From NCBI GenBank assembly GCA_014655195.1, contig BNBH01000014.1, forward strand, positions 124,001 through 188,000: 64,000 nucleotides of DNA, written 5' to 3'. Made by a program: the position numbers and the translations under genes. Source of the stretch: Streptomyces cellulosae. Its GTDB lineage: Bacteria > Actinomycetota > Actinomycetes > Streptomycetales > Streptomycetaceae. Under the pieces are notes generated by a model, which saw only the letters and a list, made by a program, of their open reading frames with translations, did no database searches and had not been told where the DNA came from. Of the stretch, positions 8,867 through 17,375 are shown piece by piece (positions within the stretch are counted from its first letter, which is position 1; every line of letters begins with the position of its first letter).

Positions 8867-9517
8867 TCAGGGCCGTACGGCGATCTCGATCCCGGCATCC
8901 GTGACCAGTGCGGACAGGGCCGACAGGTCCTTCACGACCAGGTCGGCGGTCAGCTCCTCGGCACGGTGGGTTGTGGCCAAGGCCACGGTCGTCATGCCGG
9001 CGGCGCGGCCCGCCTGAAGCCCGGCGGGGGCGTCCTCGAAGACGACGCAGTCGGCGGGGTCGACGCCGAGCAGGCGCGCGGCGAGCAGATAGGGCTCGGG
9101 GTCGGGCTTGCCGCGGGTGATGTCGTCGGCGGCGACGAGGGTCTTGGGCAGGATGCCGGCGGCGCCCAGCCGGGCCTCGGCGAGCCGCCGGGCGGCGGAG
9201 GTGACCACGGCCCAGCGCTCGGCGGGCAGTGCGGCGAGGAACTCCTTCGTGCCGGGCAGCAGGCTGACGCCGCCGTCGGTGACGTCCTCCACCTCCAGGT
9301 CCTCGATGCGCGCGACGGCCTGCGGCACGACGTGGGCGGGCAGCAGGTCGGCGGCTATCTCGGCGGCCGGCCGTCCGTGCAGCTCGATCCGCGCGAAGTC
9401 CTCGGCCGTCAGCCCGTATTCCACGGCCCACCGCGTCCAGCAGCGGTTGACGGAGTCCAGGGAGGACACGAGGGTGCCGTCGTTGTCGAAGAGCAGGGCG
9501 CGCGCATGGATGGTCAT
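8867..9517 (-). CDS. HAD-superfamily phosphatase (subfamily IA)
   Basis: 216 residues. Motif I is DNDGT with nucleophile Asp11, motif II VVTSA, motif III Lys in GKPDPEPY, motif IV VFEDAPAGLQAG. The cap lies between motifs I and II, as in beta-phosphoglucomutase, phosphoglycolate phosphatase or sugar-phosphatase enzymes. The substrate cannot be read from the sequence; the family most often acts on sugar phosphates. Start ATG at 9517 chosen because residues upstream to 9613 are not HAD-like. Confidence 0.88.
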   Translation of the reverse strand: MTIHARALLFDNDGTLVSSLDSVNRCWTRWAVEYGLTAEDFARIELHGRPAAEIAADLLPAHVVPQAVARIEDLEVEDVTDGGVSLLPGTKEFLAALPAERWAVVTSAARRLAEARLGAAGILPKTLVAADDITRGKPDPEPYLLAARLLGVDPADCVVFEDAPAGLQAGRAAGMTTVALATTHRAEELTADLVVKDLSALSALVTDAGIEIAVRP

Positions 9518-9611
9518 GCCATCGACCCTACGGGGCGCGGGGCGCGGACCGGGAACGACGGCCGCGGGGCCGACGTCGGCGCCGCTTTTCCGGCGTAATA
9601 GGCTCCCTGCC

Positions 9612-9971
9612 ATGCTGGATGTCCTGACCGTGGTGACCGCTGTCGCCGCGCTGCTGCTCGCCGCCTGGTGCGGCTGGGCCGCCTATCGTGACCAGCCGAC
9701 GAAGGACTGGCATTTCATCGGCATGGCCGTGGTGACGCTGCTGGCTCTGGTGCAGCTGGTGGTCGGGATCGTGCAGCTGGCCCGGGGCGAGAAGCCGGAG
9801 CAGGGCACGACGATCTTCGTGGCGTATCTGCTGGGCTCGTTCGCCTGCGTCCCGGCGGCCGGTTTCCTGTCGCTGGGCGAGCGCACCCGCTGGGGTTCGG
9901 TGACCGTCGCCGCGAGCGGCGTGGTGCTGGCCGTGCTCGAGGTGCGGCTGTTCGACATCTGGGGAGGCTGA
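9612..9971 (+). CDS. Small integral membrane protein
   Basis: 119 residues with about four hydrophobic segments (near 2-20, 35-57, 68-90, 96-115). Conserved-hypothetical type in streptomycetes; no catalytic motif is visible. It ends one base before the start of the next membrane protein, so the two are co-translated and may form a complex. Divergent from the HAD phosphatase. Confidence 0.8.
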   Translation: MLDVLTVVTAVAALLLAAWCGWAAYRDQPTKDWHFIGMAVVTLLALVQLVVGIVQLARGEKPEQGTTIFVAYLLGSFACVPAAGFLSLGERTRWGSVTVAASGVVLAVLEVRLFDIWGG

Positions 9972-9972
9972 G

Positions 9973-10401
9973 GTGACCGCGACGCAGGAGAGGCCGAAGC
10001 GGACGCGGCTGGCGAGCGGCCCCGGACTGCTGCTGGTCTGGCTGTACGGCGTGATGGTGGTGGGCGCGGTGTCGCGCTCGGCGTACCAGATCGCCACCGA
10101 GTTCGACCGGGCGCCGCTCGCCTACACGCTGTCCGCGCTGGCCGGCCTGGTCTACGGCTTCATCACCTACACGCTGGTGCGCGGCGGGGAGAAGGCCCGC
10201 AGGGCGGCGCTGGTGTGCTGCGCCGCCGAGCTGGTGGGCGTGCTGACCGTCGGCACCTGGACGCTGGTGGAGCCGTCCGCCTTCCCCGACGCGACCGTGT
10301 GGTCCGACTACGGGATGGGTTACCTCTTCATCCCGGTGCTGCTGCCGCTGACCGCCGTGTACTGGCTGCGCCGGTCGCGCGCCCAGGAGCCGGCCGCCTG
10401 A
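9973..10401 (+). CDS. Integral membrane protein, partner of the preceding gene
   Basis: 142 residues, about four membrane segments, an Arg/Lys-rich N-terminal tail (EKARRAAL also between segments) suggesting an inside N-terminus. The start is GTG at 9973, one base after the upstream stop codon. A DUF of unknown role; the pair probably acts together in the cytoplasmic membrane. A terminator hairpin overlaps its stop codon. Confidence 0.8.
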   Translation: MTATQERPKRTRLASGPGLLLVWLYGVMVVGAVSRSAYQIATEFDRAPLAYTLSALAGLVYGFITYTLVRGGEKARRAALVCCAAELVGVLTVGTWTLVEPSAFPDATVWSDYGMGYLFIPVLLPLTAVYWLRRSRAQEPAA

Positions 10402-10413
10402 CGGGCGGCCGGC
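10389..10413 (+). terminator. Terminator overlapping the stop codon of the membrane-protein pair
   Basis: 10-bp stem GCCGGCCGCC / GGCGGCCGGC with the TGA stop codon inside the 5-base loop. The hairpin lies between this gene and the convergent acetyltransferase. Confidence 0.6.
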
Positions 10414-10431
10414 CCTGTCACGCCGTCACGG

Positions 10432-10929
10432 TCAGGCGGTCGTCGCGTACGTCTCCGCGTTCTTCTCCAGCACGATCATCGGTACGCCGTCGGCGCCGCG
10501 GGACGTGCCCACGCGCTGGTAGCCGACCTTGCTGTAGAGGCGGAGGTTGCTCTCGCTGCGGTGTCCTGCGTGCAGCCGGAACGTGCGGGCGCCGCGCTCG
10601 CCGGCGAGGGCGGACTCGGCGGCCTTGAGGAGCCGGGCGCCGATGCCGTGGCCCTGGAGGCGGGGGTGGACGCAGAGCTTGCCGATCGCGGCGGCGCCGT
10701 CCTCGGTGATCCTGCCGTGCACCGACCCGACGATCTCGTCGCCGAGGCGCGCGACGAACACGCAGTCCTGGACGACCTCCTCGCGGACCGAGTCGAGGGT
10801 CTGGACCAGGGGATCGATGCGGTAGTTGCCGTAGAGGGCCGCTTCGCTCTGGAAGCACAGGTACTGCAACCTGAAGATCTGCTCCGCGTCCTGCTCGGCC
10901 GCCGCAGAGATGGTCACGCTCATGCCCAT
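10432..10929 (-). CDS. GNAT family N-acetyltransferase
   Basis: 165 residues. Acetyl-CoA binding motif A is HPRLQGHGIGARLLKAAE, preceded by AAIGKLCVHP; motif B region SNLRLYSKVGYQRVG. Start ATG at 10929 has GGAGG nine bases upstream; the frame also runs from 10950. Substrate unknown. Convergent with the membrane-protein pair. Confidence 0.88.
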   Translation of the reverse strand: MGMSVTISAAAEQDAEQIFRLQYLCFQSEAALYGNYRIDPLVQTLDSVREEVVQDCVFVARLGDEIVGSVHGRITEDGAAAIGKLCVHPRLQGHGIGARLLKAAESALAGERGARTFRLHAGHRSESNLRLYSKVGYQRVGTSRGADGVPMIVLEKNAETYATTA

Positions 10930-10986
10930 GTGCGCACGCCTCCCGCTCACCTGATCACCTGTCGTCCCCCACTCCTATCCCCGTCC

Positions 10987-11499
10987 TCAGCCCGCCGCAA
11001 CCTCCGCCGCGAGTAAACGACGCAGACATCCCAGGCATCTGGAGCGTTCCGGACCGAGACTGCCCTGTGAGATACCCAACTCCCCTGCGATTTCCCGGTA
11101 TGTCGGTTCGCGCGGGGACAGCAGCGCGGCGAGCAGACCGGGGCAGCGGCCGGGGAGCCGGCGCACCGCGTCACGCAGCGCGCGGCGGTGGGCGGCGACG
11201 AGCGCCAGCCGTTCCGGGTCGTGCCGGCCGGCGTCGGCGGGTTCGCAGGTCAGCGCGGTTTCGCGGCGGGCGGTGCGGCGGATGCGGCGGGCCTCGGCGC
11301 GGATCGCGCGGCGCAGCCAGAGCGGAGGGTCGGCGGGCGGTCCCCCGCGGCGGAGCCGCTCGAGGAGGCGGAGCCAGACCGCCTGTTCCAGGTCGCCCGG
11401 TTCGGCGCCGCTGCCGGAGGTCTCGGCGGCGGCCTCGGCGGCGAGGAGGGGGCCGAGCAGCAGGATCAGGTCGTCGGCGGGAAGCGCGTGGGTGCTCAC
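10987..11499 (-). CDS. Sigma-70-like regulatory protein (ECF-type region 4)
   Basis: 170 residues. The C-terminal half ends with a region-4 style helix-turn-helix, PTYREIAGELGISQGSLG followed by ERSRCLGCLRRLL, the form in which sigma region 4 reads the -35 element. An Arg-rich region 2-like segment (LWLRRAIRAEARRIRR) precedes it. Start GTG at 11499. No anti-sigma factor gene is adjacent. It may be a minor sigma factor or a sigma-like regulator; the region 2 match is weak. Confidence 0.78.
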   Translation of the reverse strand: MSTHALPADDLILLLGPLLAAEAAAETSGSGAEPGDLEQAVWLRLLERLRRGGPPADPPLWLRRAIRAEARRIRRTARRETALTCEPADAGRHDPERLALVAAHRRALRDAVRRLPGRCPGLLAALLSPREPTYREIAGELGISQGSLGPERSRCLGCLRRLLAAEVAAG

Positions 11500-11515
11500 A
11501 CGCGCATCGACACGT

Positions 11516-11543
11516 GCGCCCCGGGCGGGGTTGCCCGGGGCGC
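11516..11543 (-). terminator. Terminator of glpQ
   Basis: Perfect 11-bp stem GCGCCCCGGGC / GCCCGGGGCGC with a six-base loop, just downstream of the glpQ stop codon and ahead of the sigma-like gene. Confidence 0.75.
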
Positions 11544-11574
11544 GCGCAGCTCACCCCTTCCGGGGCGGTGCGGG

Positions 11575-12753
11575 TCAGTCGTTGACGAAGTCCTCCCGGG
11601 CCAGCAGGCCGGTGTCGGGGTGGTCGGTGAAGACGCCGTCGATGCCGGTGGCGAAGTAGGCGCGGTAGGCGCCGAAGACGTCGCCGTAGGCGTCGGCGTC
11701 GGCGCCCTTGCGGAACTCCGCGGGCAGGAACGGGTTTTCGTTGCGCATGGTGTAGGGGTGCAGGATCAGGCCCGCGCGGTGGGCGTCCGTGACCAGGGTG
11801 GTGGGCTCGGTGAGCCGGCCCTCGGAGTCACGCGGAATGACCAGGTTCAGGGTGGGGCCGATGCCCTGCGCGTAGGAGGCGATCTCCTTCAGGCCCTTGG
11901 GCGTGATCAGGTCGTCGACGGTGCGCGGGTCGCCGGCCTCGATGAAGTCATAGGGGCGGGTGCCCGCCGCGTCGAGCAGGACGACGAGCGGGTTGCCGAC
12001 CAGCCGGCTCAGCCGCTCGACGGCCGTGGGCTCGAACGACTGGAGGATGACGGGCGAGTTCCGGCGGTCCTTGCCGTGCCGGCGCAGCACCTTCGCCACC
12101 CGCTCCTCCAGGCCGAGGCCCAGCTTGCGGAAGTAGGTGGGGTGCTTGAGCTCGGGGTAGATCCACACCTGCTTGCCGCGCCTGCGGGTCTGCTCGTCCT
12201 GCCAGCGCAGCACCTCCTCGAAGGTGGGGATCTCCCAGCGGCCGTTGTAGAGGGTGTTGTGCGGGCGGTTGGCCGGGATGCGCTCCACGGCGCGCAGCCG
12301 CTTGAGCTCGGCGAGCGTGAAGTCCTCGGTGAACCAGCCGGTGACCTGGACGCCGTCCAGCGTCTTGGTGGTGCGGCGGCCGGCGAACTCGGGGTGCTCG
12401 GCGACGTCGGTGGTGCCGCCGATCTCCGGCTCGTGGCGGCAGACGAGGTGACCGTCCTTGGTGGGGACGAGGTCGCCGGCCTCGACGATGTCCGCGCCCA
12501 TGTCGAGGGCGAGCTGGTACGAGCCGAAGGTGTGCTCGGGCCGGTAGCCGCTGGCGCCGCGGTGACCGATGATCGTCGGCACGGGCAGGCTGTCGAGACC
12601 CCGGCCGCGTCCGCTCCCCCGTCCGGCGCCCTGGGCCGCGCGGGCCGTGCCGGCGAGCCCGAGGACGGTGCCGCCCGCGCCGAGGACCGCCGCCCCGAGC
12701 ACGGCCCGCCGGCCGGTCCGGCTCGCCTGTTCGTTCGACTCCGGTGTCGCCAT
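11575..12753 (-). CDS. glpQ: Secreted glycerophosphodiester phosphodiesterase
   Basis: 392 residues. It hydrolyses glycerophosphodiesters to glycerol-3-phosphate and an alcohol, supplying phosphate and carbon from phospholipids or teichoic acids outside the cell. A twin-arginine signal (RTGRRAVLGA, then a hydrophobic stretch to about residue 38) marks Tat export. The GDPD site is IGHRGASGYRPEHT with GADIVEAGDLVPTKDG and CRHEP. The long GlpQ-type sequence ends VFTDHPDTG. Start ATG at 12753 with GGAGG; the longer frame to 13014 is not signal-like. In S. coelicolor the matching gene is under PhoP control, so phosphate regulation is likely here. Confidence 0.93.
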   Translation of the reverse strand: MATPESNEQASRTGRRAVLGAAVLGAGGTVLGLAGTARAAQGAGRGSGRGRGLDSLPVPTIIGHRGASGYRPEHTFGSYQLALDMGADIVEAGDLVPTKDGHLVCRHEPEIGGTTDVAEHPEFAGRRTTKTLDGVQVTGWFTEDFTLAELKRLRAVERIPANRPHNTLYNGRWEIPTFEEVLRWQDEQTRRRGKQVWIYPELKHPTYFRKLGLGLEERVAKVLRRHGKDRRNSPVILQSFEPTAVERLSRLVGNPLVVLLDAAGTRPYDFIEAGDPRTVDDLITPKGLKEIASYAQGIGPTLNLVIPRDSEGRLTEPTTLVTDAHRAGLILHPYTMRNENPFLPAEFRKGADADAYGDVFGAYRAYFATGIDGVFTDHPDTGLLAREDFVND

Positions 12754-13021
12754 GAACGCCTCCTGTGTCGGCTGGTGCGGTGCGGGCCGATCGTAGGTGT
12801 GTCCGGTTGACGCACGGGAGACCTCGGGCCGAACACACGGGTGGTGTCGCACGACGTACATCCCTCCTGCGGATGACGTACGTCTGTCGTATTCCGGCGG
12901 GGATGTGACGGCGCGTCCGGTTCGTGTCCGCGGGCTCGGGTACCCGGGCGGTGCGCGGGTCCGGGCGAGCCGCGTCACAGCGTGACGGCCGTGTTGCGCG
13001 CCGCCCGCGGACACGGTCGCG

Positions 13022-13063
13022 CAGGTGAACCCGGGTCAAGAGTCCGTAAGACCTCGGTTAACT
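13022..13063. promoter_or_regulatory. Candidate PHO box between glpQ and plsC
   Basis: On the minus strand GTTAACC, CTTACGG, TTGACC and GTTCACC-like units recur at about 11-base steps, the layout of Streptomyces PhoP direct-repeat sites (GTTCACC units). The site is about 270 bases before glpQ and 45 before plsC. Known biology supports PhoP control of glpQ; the assignment of this exact stretch is inference. Confidence 0.35.
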
Positions 13064-13103
13064 GCCACGAGCCCGATGTGCGCGACTCCCCGGACCGCGA
13101 GTA

Positions 13104-13841
13104 ATGTCCTCACCTGCACAGACTCATACGGCATTCGTCGACGTCCGCTTCCCACCGGAGGGCCCGTTGTCCCGCTTCGCGCTCATCAAGGCAGTGCTCG
13201 GTCCGATCATGCGCCTGATGTTCCGCCCACGGGTGGAGGGCGCGGAGCACATCCCGGGCGACGGTCCGGTGATCCTGGCGGGCAACCATCTGACGTTCAT
13301 CGACTCGATGATCCTGCCGCTGGTGTGCGACCGGCAGGTCTTCTTCATCGGCAAGGACGAGTACGTCACCGGCAAGGGCCTCAAGGGGCGGCTGATGGCG
13401 TGGTTCTTCACCGGCGTCGGCATGATCCCCGTGGACCGCGACGGCGGGCGGGGCGGCGTGGCCGCGCTGATGACCGGGCGCCGGGTGCTGGAGGAGGGCA
13501 ACGTCTTCGGGATCTACCCGGAGGGCACCCGCTCCCCCGACGGCCGCCTCTACCGCGGCCGCACCGGCATCGCCCGGCTGACGCTGATGACCGGCGCGCC
13601 GGTGGTGCCGTTCGCGATGATCGGCACGGACAAGCTGCAGCCGGGCGGGGCGGGGCTGCCCCGGCCCGGGCGGGTCACCGTCCGGTTCGGTGAGGCGATG
13701 GAGTTCTCCCGTTACGAGGGGATGGACCGCGACCGGTACGTGCTGCGGGCGGTCACCGACTCGGTGATGGCGGAGGTCATGCGGCTGTCGGGGCAGGAGT
13801 ACGTGGACATGTACGCCAGTAAGGCCAAGGAAGCGGCCTAG
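13104..13841 (+). CDS. plsC: 1-acyl-sn-glycerol-3-phosphate acyltransferase
   Basis: 245 residues (224 if the alternative start is used). It transfers a fatty acyl chain to lysophosphatidic acid in membrane lipid synthesis. The catalytic NH-X4-D motif is NHLTFID and the glycerol-phosphate site is YPEGTRSP, with VPFAMIGTD further on. The ATG at 13104 lacks a good ribosome site, whereas a TTG at 13167 has GGAGGG five bases before it and begins right at the conserved SRFALIKAVLGP; the shorter protein may be the real one. Divergent from glpQ. Confidence 0.9.
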   Translation: MSSPAQTHTAFVDVRFPPEGPLSRFALIKAVLGPIMRLMFRPRVEGAEHIPGDGPVILAGNHLTFIDSMILPLVCDRQVFFIGKDEYVTGKGLKGRLMAWFFTGVGMIPVDRDGGRGGVAALMTGRRVLEEGNVFGIYPEGTRSPDGRLYRGRTGIARLTLMTGAPVVPFAMIGTDKLQPGGAGLPRPGRVTVRFGEAMEFSRYEGMDRDRYVLRAVTDSVMAEVMRLSGQEYVDMYASKAKEAA

Positions 13842-13884
13842 TTTCGGCGCCGTTGTTCTCTGCGGGTGCGTGGGGGTTTCTCGG

Positions 13885-13902
13885 GCAGTTCCCCGCGCCC
13901 CT
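13885..13902 (+). repeat. Dispersed Streptomyces intergenic repeat, copy 1
   Basis: GCAGTTCCCCGCGCCCCT core downstream of plsC, directly at the 3' end of the convergent exporter gene. The same core occurs three times at 17.2-17.4 kb and, inverted, near 25.3 kb, always at gene ends. It may work in termination or mRNA stability. Confidence 0.6.
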
Positions 13903-15427
13903 ACGGGGTGTTGTCCAGGCGTTCGTTCTTCAGCATGAGCCAGGCTGCTGCTGAGGCCATGAGGAGTACTGCTGCTCCTGTGCCCGCTGCCAGGGTGAGG
14001 CCGTTGACGAATGCTTCGCGGGCCGCTTCCAGCATGGGTTCGGCTGTGGCGGGGGGCATGTGGGTTGCCGCTTCGACCGCGCTGCCCAGGGATTCGTGGG
14101 CGGTCGGTGGGGTGCCCTGCGGGGCCGGGAAGCCGCGGTAGACGCCTGTGACGATCGAGCCCAGGACCGCGATGCCCAGGGCCGCGCCCAGTTCGTAGGC
14201 CGTCTCCGAGACGGCCGAGGCCGCTCCCGCTCGTTCCTTCGGGACGCTGGAGAGGATCACGTCCGCCGTCACTGTGAAGGAGAAGCCCGCGCCCGCGCCG
14301 ACCACCAGCAGGGCCGTGCCCAGCAGGGGGTAGCCGGTGGACTGGCCGATGACGGTGAGGGCGGCCAGGGCCAGGCCGATCGCCGCCAGGCCCCCGGCGA
14401 CGACCGAGCGCACCGAGAAGCGGCGTGCCGTCCGGCCCGCGACCAGGCCGGCCGCCACCGCGCCGATCGCGGCGGGGAGTTCCGCGAGGCCCGCCTCGAA
14501 CGGGCGCCTCCCCTGGACCAGTTGCAGGTACTGGGAGAGGAAGAAGACCAGGCCGGACAGGCCGAGGATGGTCAGGAGGTCGGCGAGCACGGCCCCGCTG
14601 AAGCCCCGGCTGCGGAACAGCCGCATGTCCAGGAGGGGCTTCGGGAGCGACAGCTGACGGCGGACGAACAGGTACAGGGCCGTCGCGCCCAGCAGGCCCG
14701 CCGCGAGGGCGGCCGCGCCGGCGCCGTGGCTCGCGGTCTCCTTCACCGCGTAGACCACGCCGATCATCCCGGCGAGGGACAGGGCCACGCTGGTCAGGTC
14801 CCACGGGCCCGGTTCGGGGGTGCGGGACTCCGGAAGGAGCTTGACGCCGACGATCACCAGGACCGCCATGACCGGCAGGTTGATGAGGAAGACCGAGCCC
14901 CACCAGAAGTGTTCGAGAAGCAGTCCGCCGAGGATCGGGCCGACCGCCGTGCCCGCGGAGGCGGTCGCGCCCCAGATGCCGATGGCGAGGCTGCGCTCGC
15001 GCGGGTCGTGGAAGAGGTTGCGGATCAGCGCGAGGGTGGCCGGCATCAGCGTGGCCCCCGCGACGCCGAGCAGGGCGCGCGCCGCGATCATCACCTCGGG
15101 CGTGTGCGCGTAGGCGTTGAGCACGGAGATCAATCCGAACGCGGCGGCGCCGTACAGCAGGATCCGCTTGCGGCCGATGCGGTCGCCGAGGCTGCCCATC
15201 GACACGAGCAGTCCGGCGAGGACGAAGGAGTAGACGTCGCCGATCCACAGCAGTTGCGAGCCGGTGGGAGCCAGGTCCTCGCTGATGTACGGGGTGGCGA
15301 GGCCGAGAACGGTCGCGTCGACGGCCACCAGCAGGACGGCGAGCACGAGGACCGACAGGGCGAGCCAGCGGCCGGGGCGGGGCGCCGTGTCCTCGGCCGG
15401 GGCTGCCGTCGGTATGGCGCTGGTCAT
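13901..15427 (-). CDS. MFS drug exporter, DHA2 (EmrB/QacA) family
   Basis: 508 residues with about 14 membrane segments. Proton-driven export of drugs or dyes is the family role. Family signs: VDATVLGLATPYISEDL in segment 1, the motif A loop GSLGDRIGRKRIL, and motif C GIWGATASAGTAVGPILGG. The ATG at 15427 overlaps the TGA of the upstream TetR gene by four bases (ATGA), so repressor and pump form an operon controlled by the dyad at 15991-16052. Confidence 0.92.
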   Translation of the reverse strand: MTSAIPTAAPAEDTAPRPGRWLALSVLVLAVLLVAVDATVLGLATPYISEDLAPTGSQLLWIGDVYSFVLAGLLVSMGSLGDRIGRKRILLYGAAAFGLISVLNAYAHTPEVMIAARALLGVAGATLMPATLALIRNLFHDPRERSLAIGIWGATASAGTAVGPILGGLLLEHFWWGSVFLINLPVMAVLVIVGVKLLPESRTPEPGPWDLTSVALSLAGMIGVVYAVKETASHGAGAAALAAGLLGATALYLFVRRQLSLPKPLLDMRLFRSRGFSGAVLADLLTILGLSGLVFFLSQYLQLVQGRRPFEAGLAELPAAIGAVAAGLVAGRTARRFSVRSVVAGGLAAIGLALAALTVIGQSTGYPLLGTALLVVGAGAGFSFTVTADVILSSVPKERAGAASAVSETAYELGAALGIAVLGSIVTGVYRGFPAPQGTPPTAHESLGSAVEAATHMPPATAEPMLEAAREAFVNGLTLAAGTGAAVLLMASAAAWLMLKNERLDNTP

Positions 15428-15993
15428 GATTCCTTCCCTGCCGCCGGTTCCGCCGGCCGTCGTACGCCGCCGAGCAGCAGCTCGACGATCATGTGGGTGA
15501 AGTCCTTGGGGGCGACCCTGCCTTCGGCGACCGCCCAGGCTGCGGAGGCGAGCAGGCCGTAGAGGGCCTCGGTGAGCCAGGCCGGGGTGAGGTCGATGCG
15601 GAACTCGCCGCTCGACTGGCCGCGCCGGAACAGCGCGGCGATGCGCTCGTCGATCCTCGCCCAGCCCTCGTTCTGCTCCTCGCCCTCGAAGAGCTGGTTC
15701 TCGGAGTAGAGGAAGGCGAGCAGGCCCGCGTGCGGTTCGATCTCGGCGACCAGGCGCCGTACGGCGTCGGTGGCGGGGCCTTCGTCGGTGCGGGCGGCGG
15801 CGAGGGCGGCCTCGCACTCGGCGATGCCCAGCGCCTCCAGCGCGCGGACCAGCGCGTCCCGGCCGGCGAACTGCCGGTGCAGGGTGGCGCGGCTGATCCC
15901 GGCGGCCCTGGCGACCTCGTCCATGGTCGCGGTGGATTTGCGGGTCAGCAGGGCGGCGGCGGTACGCAGCACCCGGTCTCGGTCGACAGCCAT
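15424..15993 (-). CDS. TetR family repressor of the exporter
   Basis: 189 residues. The N-terminal helix-turn-helix is TMDEVARAAGISRATLHRQFAGRDALVRAL (about 22-52, given here in family context), followed by an all-helical ligand domain. The start at 15993 is preferred over the ATG at 16020, since the latter lies inside a perfect palindrome that looks like the operator. It is expected to block its own operon until a pump substrate binds. Confidence 0.9.
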   Translation of the reverse strand: MAVDRDRVLRTAAALLTRKSTATMDEVARAAGISRATLHRQFAGRDALVRALEALGIAECEAALAAARTDEGPATDAVRRLVAEIEPHAGLLAFLYSENQLFEGEEQNEGWARIDERIAALFRRGQSSGEFRIDLTPAWLTEALYGLLASAAWAVAEGRVAPKDFTHMIVELLLGGVRRPAEPAAGKES

Positions 15994-16052
15994 GAGACGA
16001 CGGTACCCCACGTGAGACATTCATGTCTCACTAGGGGCGCGTTCGTCTCATG
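15991..16052. promoter_or_regulatory. Concentric double palindrome, likely TetR operator
   Basis: Inner palindrome 16012-16031: GTGAGACAT, two bases, ATGTCTCAC. Outer pair: CATGAGACGA at 15991-16000 and TCGTCTCATG at 16043-16052. Both share the same centre (16021.5), giving four TGAGAC half-sites. The outer left arm contains the repressor's start codon. Confidence 0.7.
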
Positions 16053-16093
16053 ACTGGGGCGGGGTGCAGGGGGCGCGGGATACGCCGCCGCGG

Positions 16094-17071
16094 TCAGTGC
16101 CAGGGCAGCGTTCCCCGGTGCTCCCAGTACGCCTCGGGGGTCTCCGCCAGCGGGACCAGGCGGGCGAGCTGGTCGTCGGTGAGGTCGACGGCCGCCGCGT
16201 GCAGGTTGGAGGTCAGCTGGACGACCGTCGCCGCGCCGGAGAGGACGACGCCGGCCCAGGGCTGGCGCAGGATGACCGCGAGAGCTACGGCGTCGCAGCC
16301 CAGGTCCGTTTCCTCGGCGACCGTGCGCAGCGGCTCGGGGGCGTGCGGGGCGGCCAGGCGGCCGTTGGCCATGCCCTCCTTCACGATCACCGTGAGTCCG
16401 GCGTCGTGGGCCTCGGCCAGCGCGGGGCCCGCGGAGGTCTCCAGGATGTTGTACGTGGACTGCACCGTGCGGAACAGGGGTTCGCCGTCGACGGTGACCT
16501 CGAGAGCCGCGCGGATCGCGTCCGCCTGGCGCGGGCCGCTGGTGGAGAAGCCGACGGTCACGCCCCGCGCCGACTCCTCGGCGAGACGGGCGTGCAGGTC
16601 CTTGTCGGTGAGGGCGGGGCTGTCCGGGGTGACCGAGTGGATCTGGTAGAGGTCCAGGCGGTCGCCGAGGATCGCCTCGGTCTCGGCGCGCTGGCGTTCG
16701 TACGCGGCGAGGGAGTGGTCCTTGACCTCGTGACGCTCCGCGTCGGTGGTCCAGCCGCCGGTGTAGGTGTAGCCCCATTTGCTGCCGACGACCACGTCGG
16801 TGACGTCGGGGCGGCTCTTCAGCCAGTCCGCGAGGAACTCCTCGCTGCGGCCGTAGGAGCGGGCCGCGTCGATGTAGCGGACGCCTTGGGCGTAGGCGGC
16901 GTCGAGGAGTTCGTGGGTGCGGGTGCGGAGGTTCTCGACCGTGCGGTCGTCTTCTTCGCCCAGGGCTTCGGTTCGGTCGAGGGTGATGTAGGCGGGGCGG
17001 CCTACCGCGGCGAGGCCCAGGCCCAGGTGGGCGGTGGGGGTGGTGGCGGTGGCCAGGCGGGAGAAGGGCAT
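16094..17071 (-). CDS. Aldo/keto reductase
   Basis: 325 residues, TIM-barrel NAD(P)H-dependent oxidoreductase. Catalytic Tyr lies in YIDAARSYGRSEEFLADWL, Lys in VVVGSKWGY, His in LYQIHSVTPDS. Members reduce aldehydes or ketones; substrate unknown. Start ATG at 17071. Its 3' end faces the TetR operator region, and the 5' side is a repeat-rich gap. Confidence 0.9.
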   Translation of the reverse strand: MPFSRLATATTPTAHLGLGLAAVGRPAYITLDRTEALGEEDDRTVENLRTRTHELLDAAYAQGVRYIDAARSYGRSEEFLADWLKSRPDVTDVVVGSKWGYTYTGGWTTDAERHEVKDHSLAAYERQRAETEAILGDRLDLYQIHSVTPDSPALTDKDLHARLAEESARGVTVGFSTSGPRQADAIRAALEVTVDGEPLFRTVQSTYNILETSAGPALAEAHDAGLTVIVKEGMANGRLAAPHAPEPLRTVAEETDLGCDAVALAVILRQPWAGVVLSGAATVVQLTSNLHAAAVDLTDDQLARLVPLAETPEAYWEHRGTLPWH

Positions 17072-17196
17072 GGCGACTCCGTCGGTTGGCTGCGGGGTGG
17101 CTGTGCCAACGTAACCCGTGGGGTGGGTGCGGGGTCGCCTATGGGCTCGGGACTTGCCGGGGTGGGGCGGGTGCGGCGGGGTGGGGGCTTGGCGCG

Positions 17197-17362
17197 CAGT
17201 TCCCCGCGCCCCTGGAGGGGGTCGGTCCTCCGGAGGCGGAGTGCGTGCGGGTGCGTAGGGGTTTCTCACGCAGTTCCCCGCGCCCCTGGAGGGGGTCGGT
17301 CCTCCGGGGGCTCGGAGCGTGCGGGTGCGTGGGGGCTTGGCGCGCAGTTCCCCGCGCCCCTT
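17197..17362 (+). repeat. Three tandem 74-bp copies of the dispersed intergenic repeat
   Basis: The core CAGTTCCCCGCGCCCCT starts at 17197, 17271 and 17345, exactly 74 bases apart. Copies one and two also share the following GGAGGGGGTCGGTCCTCCGG, and the spacer carries GTGCGGGTGCGT. This fills most of the 304-base gap between the aldo/keto reductase start and the argH stop; no gene is visible in it. Confidence 0.85.
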
Positions 17363-17375
17363 TGGGTGTCCTGCT

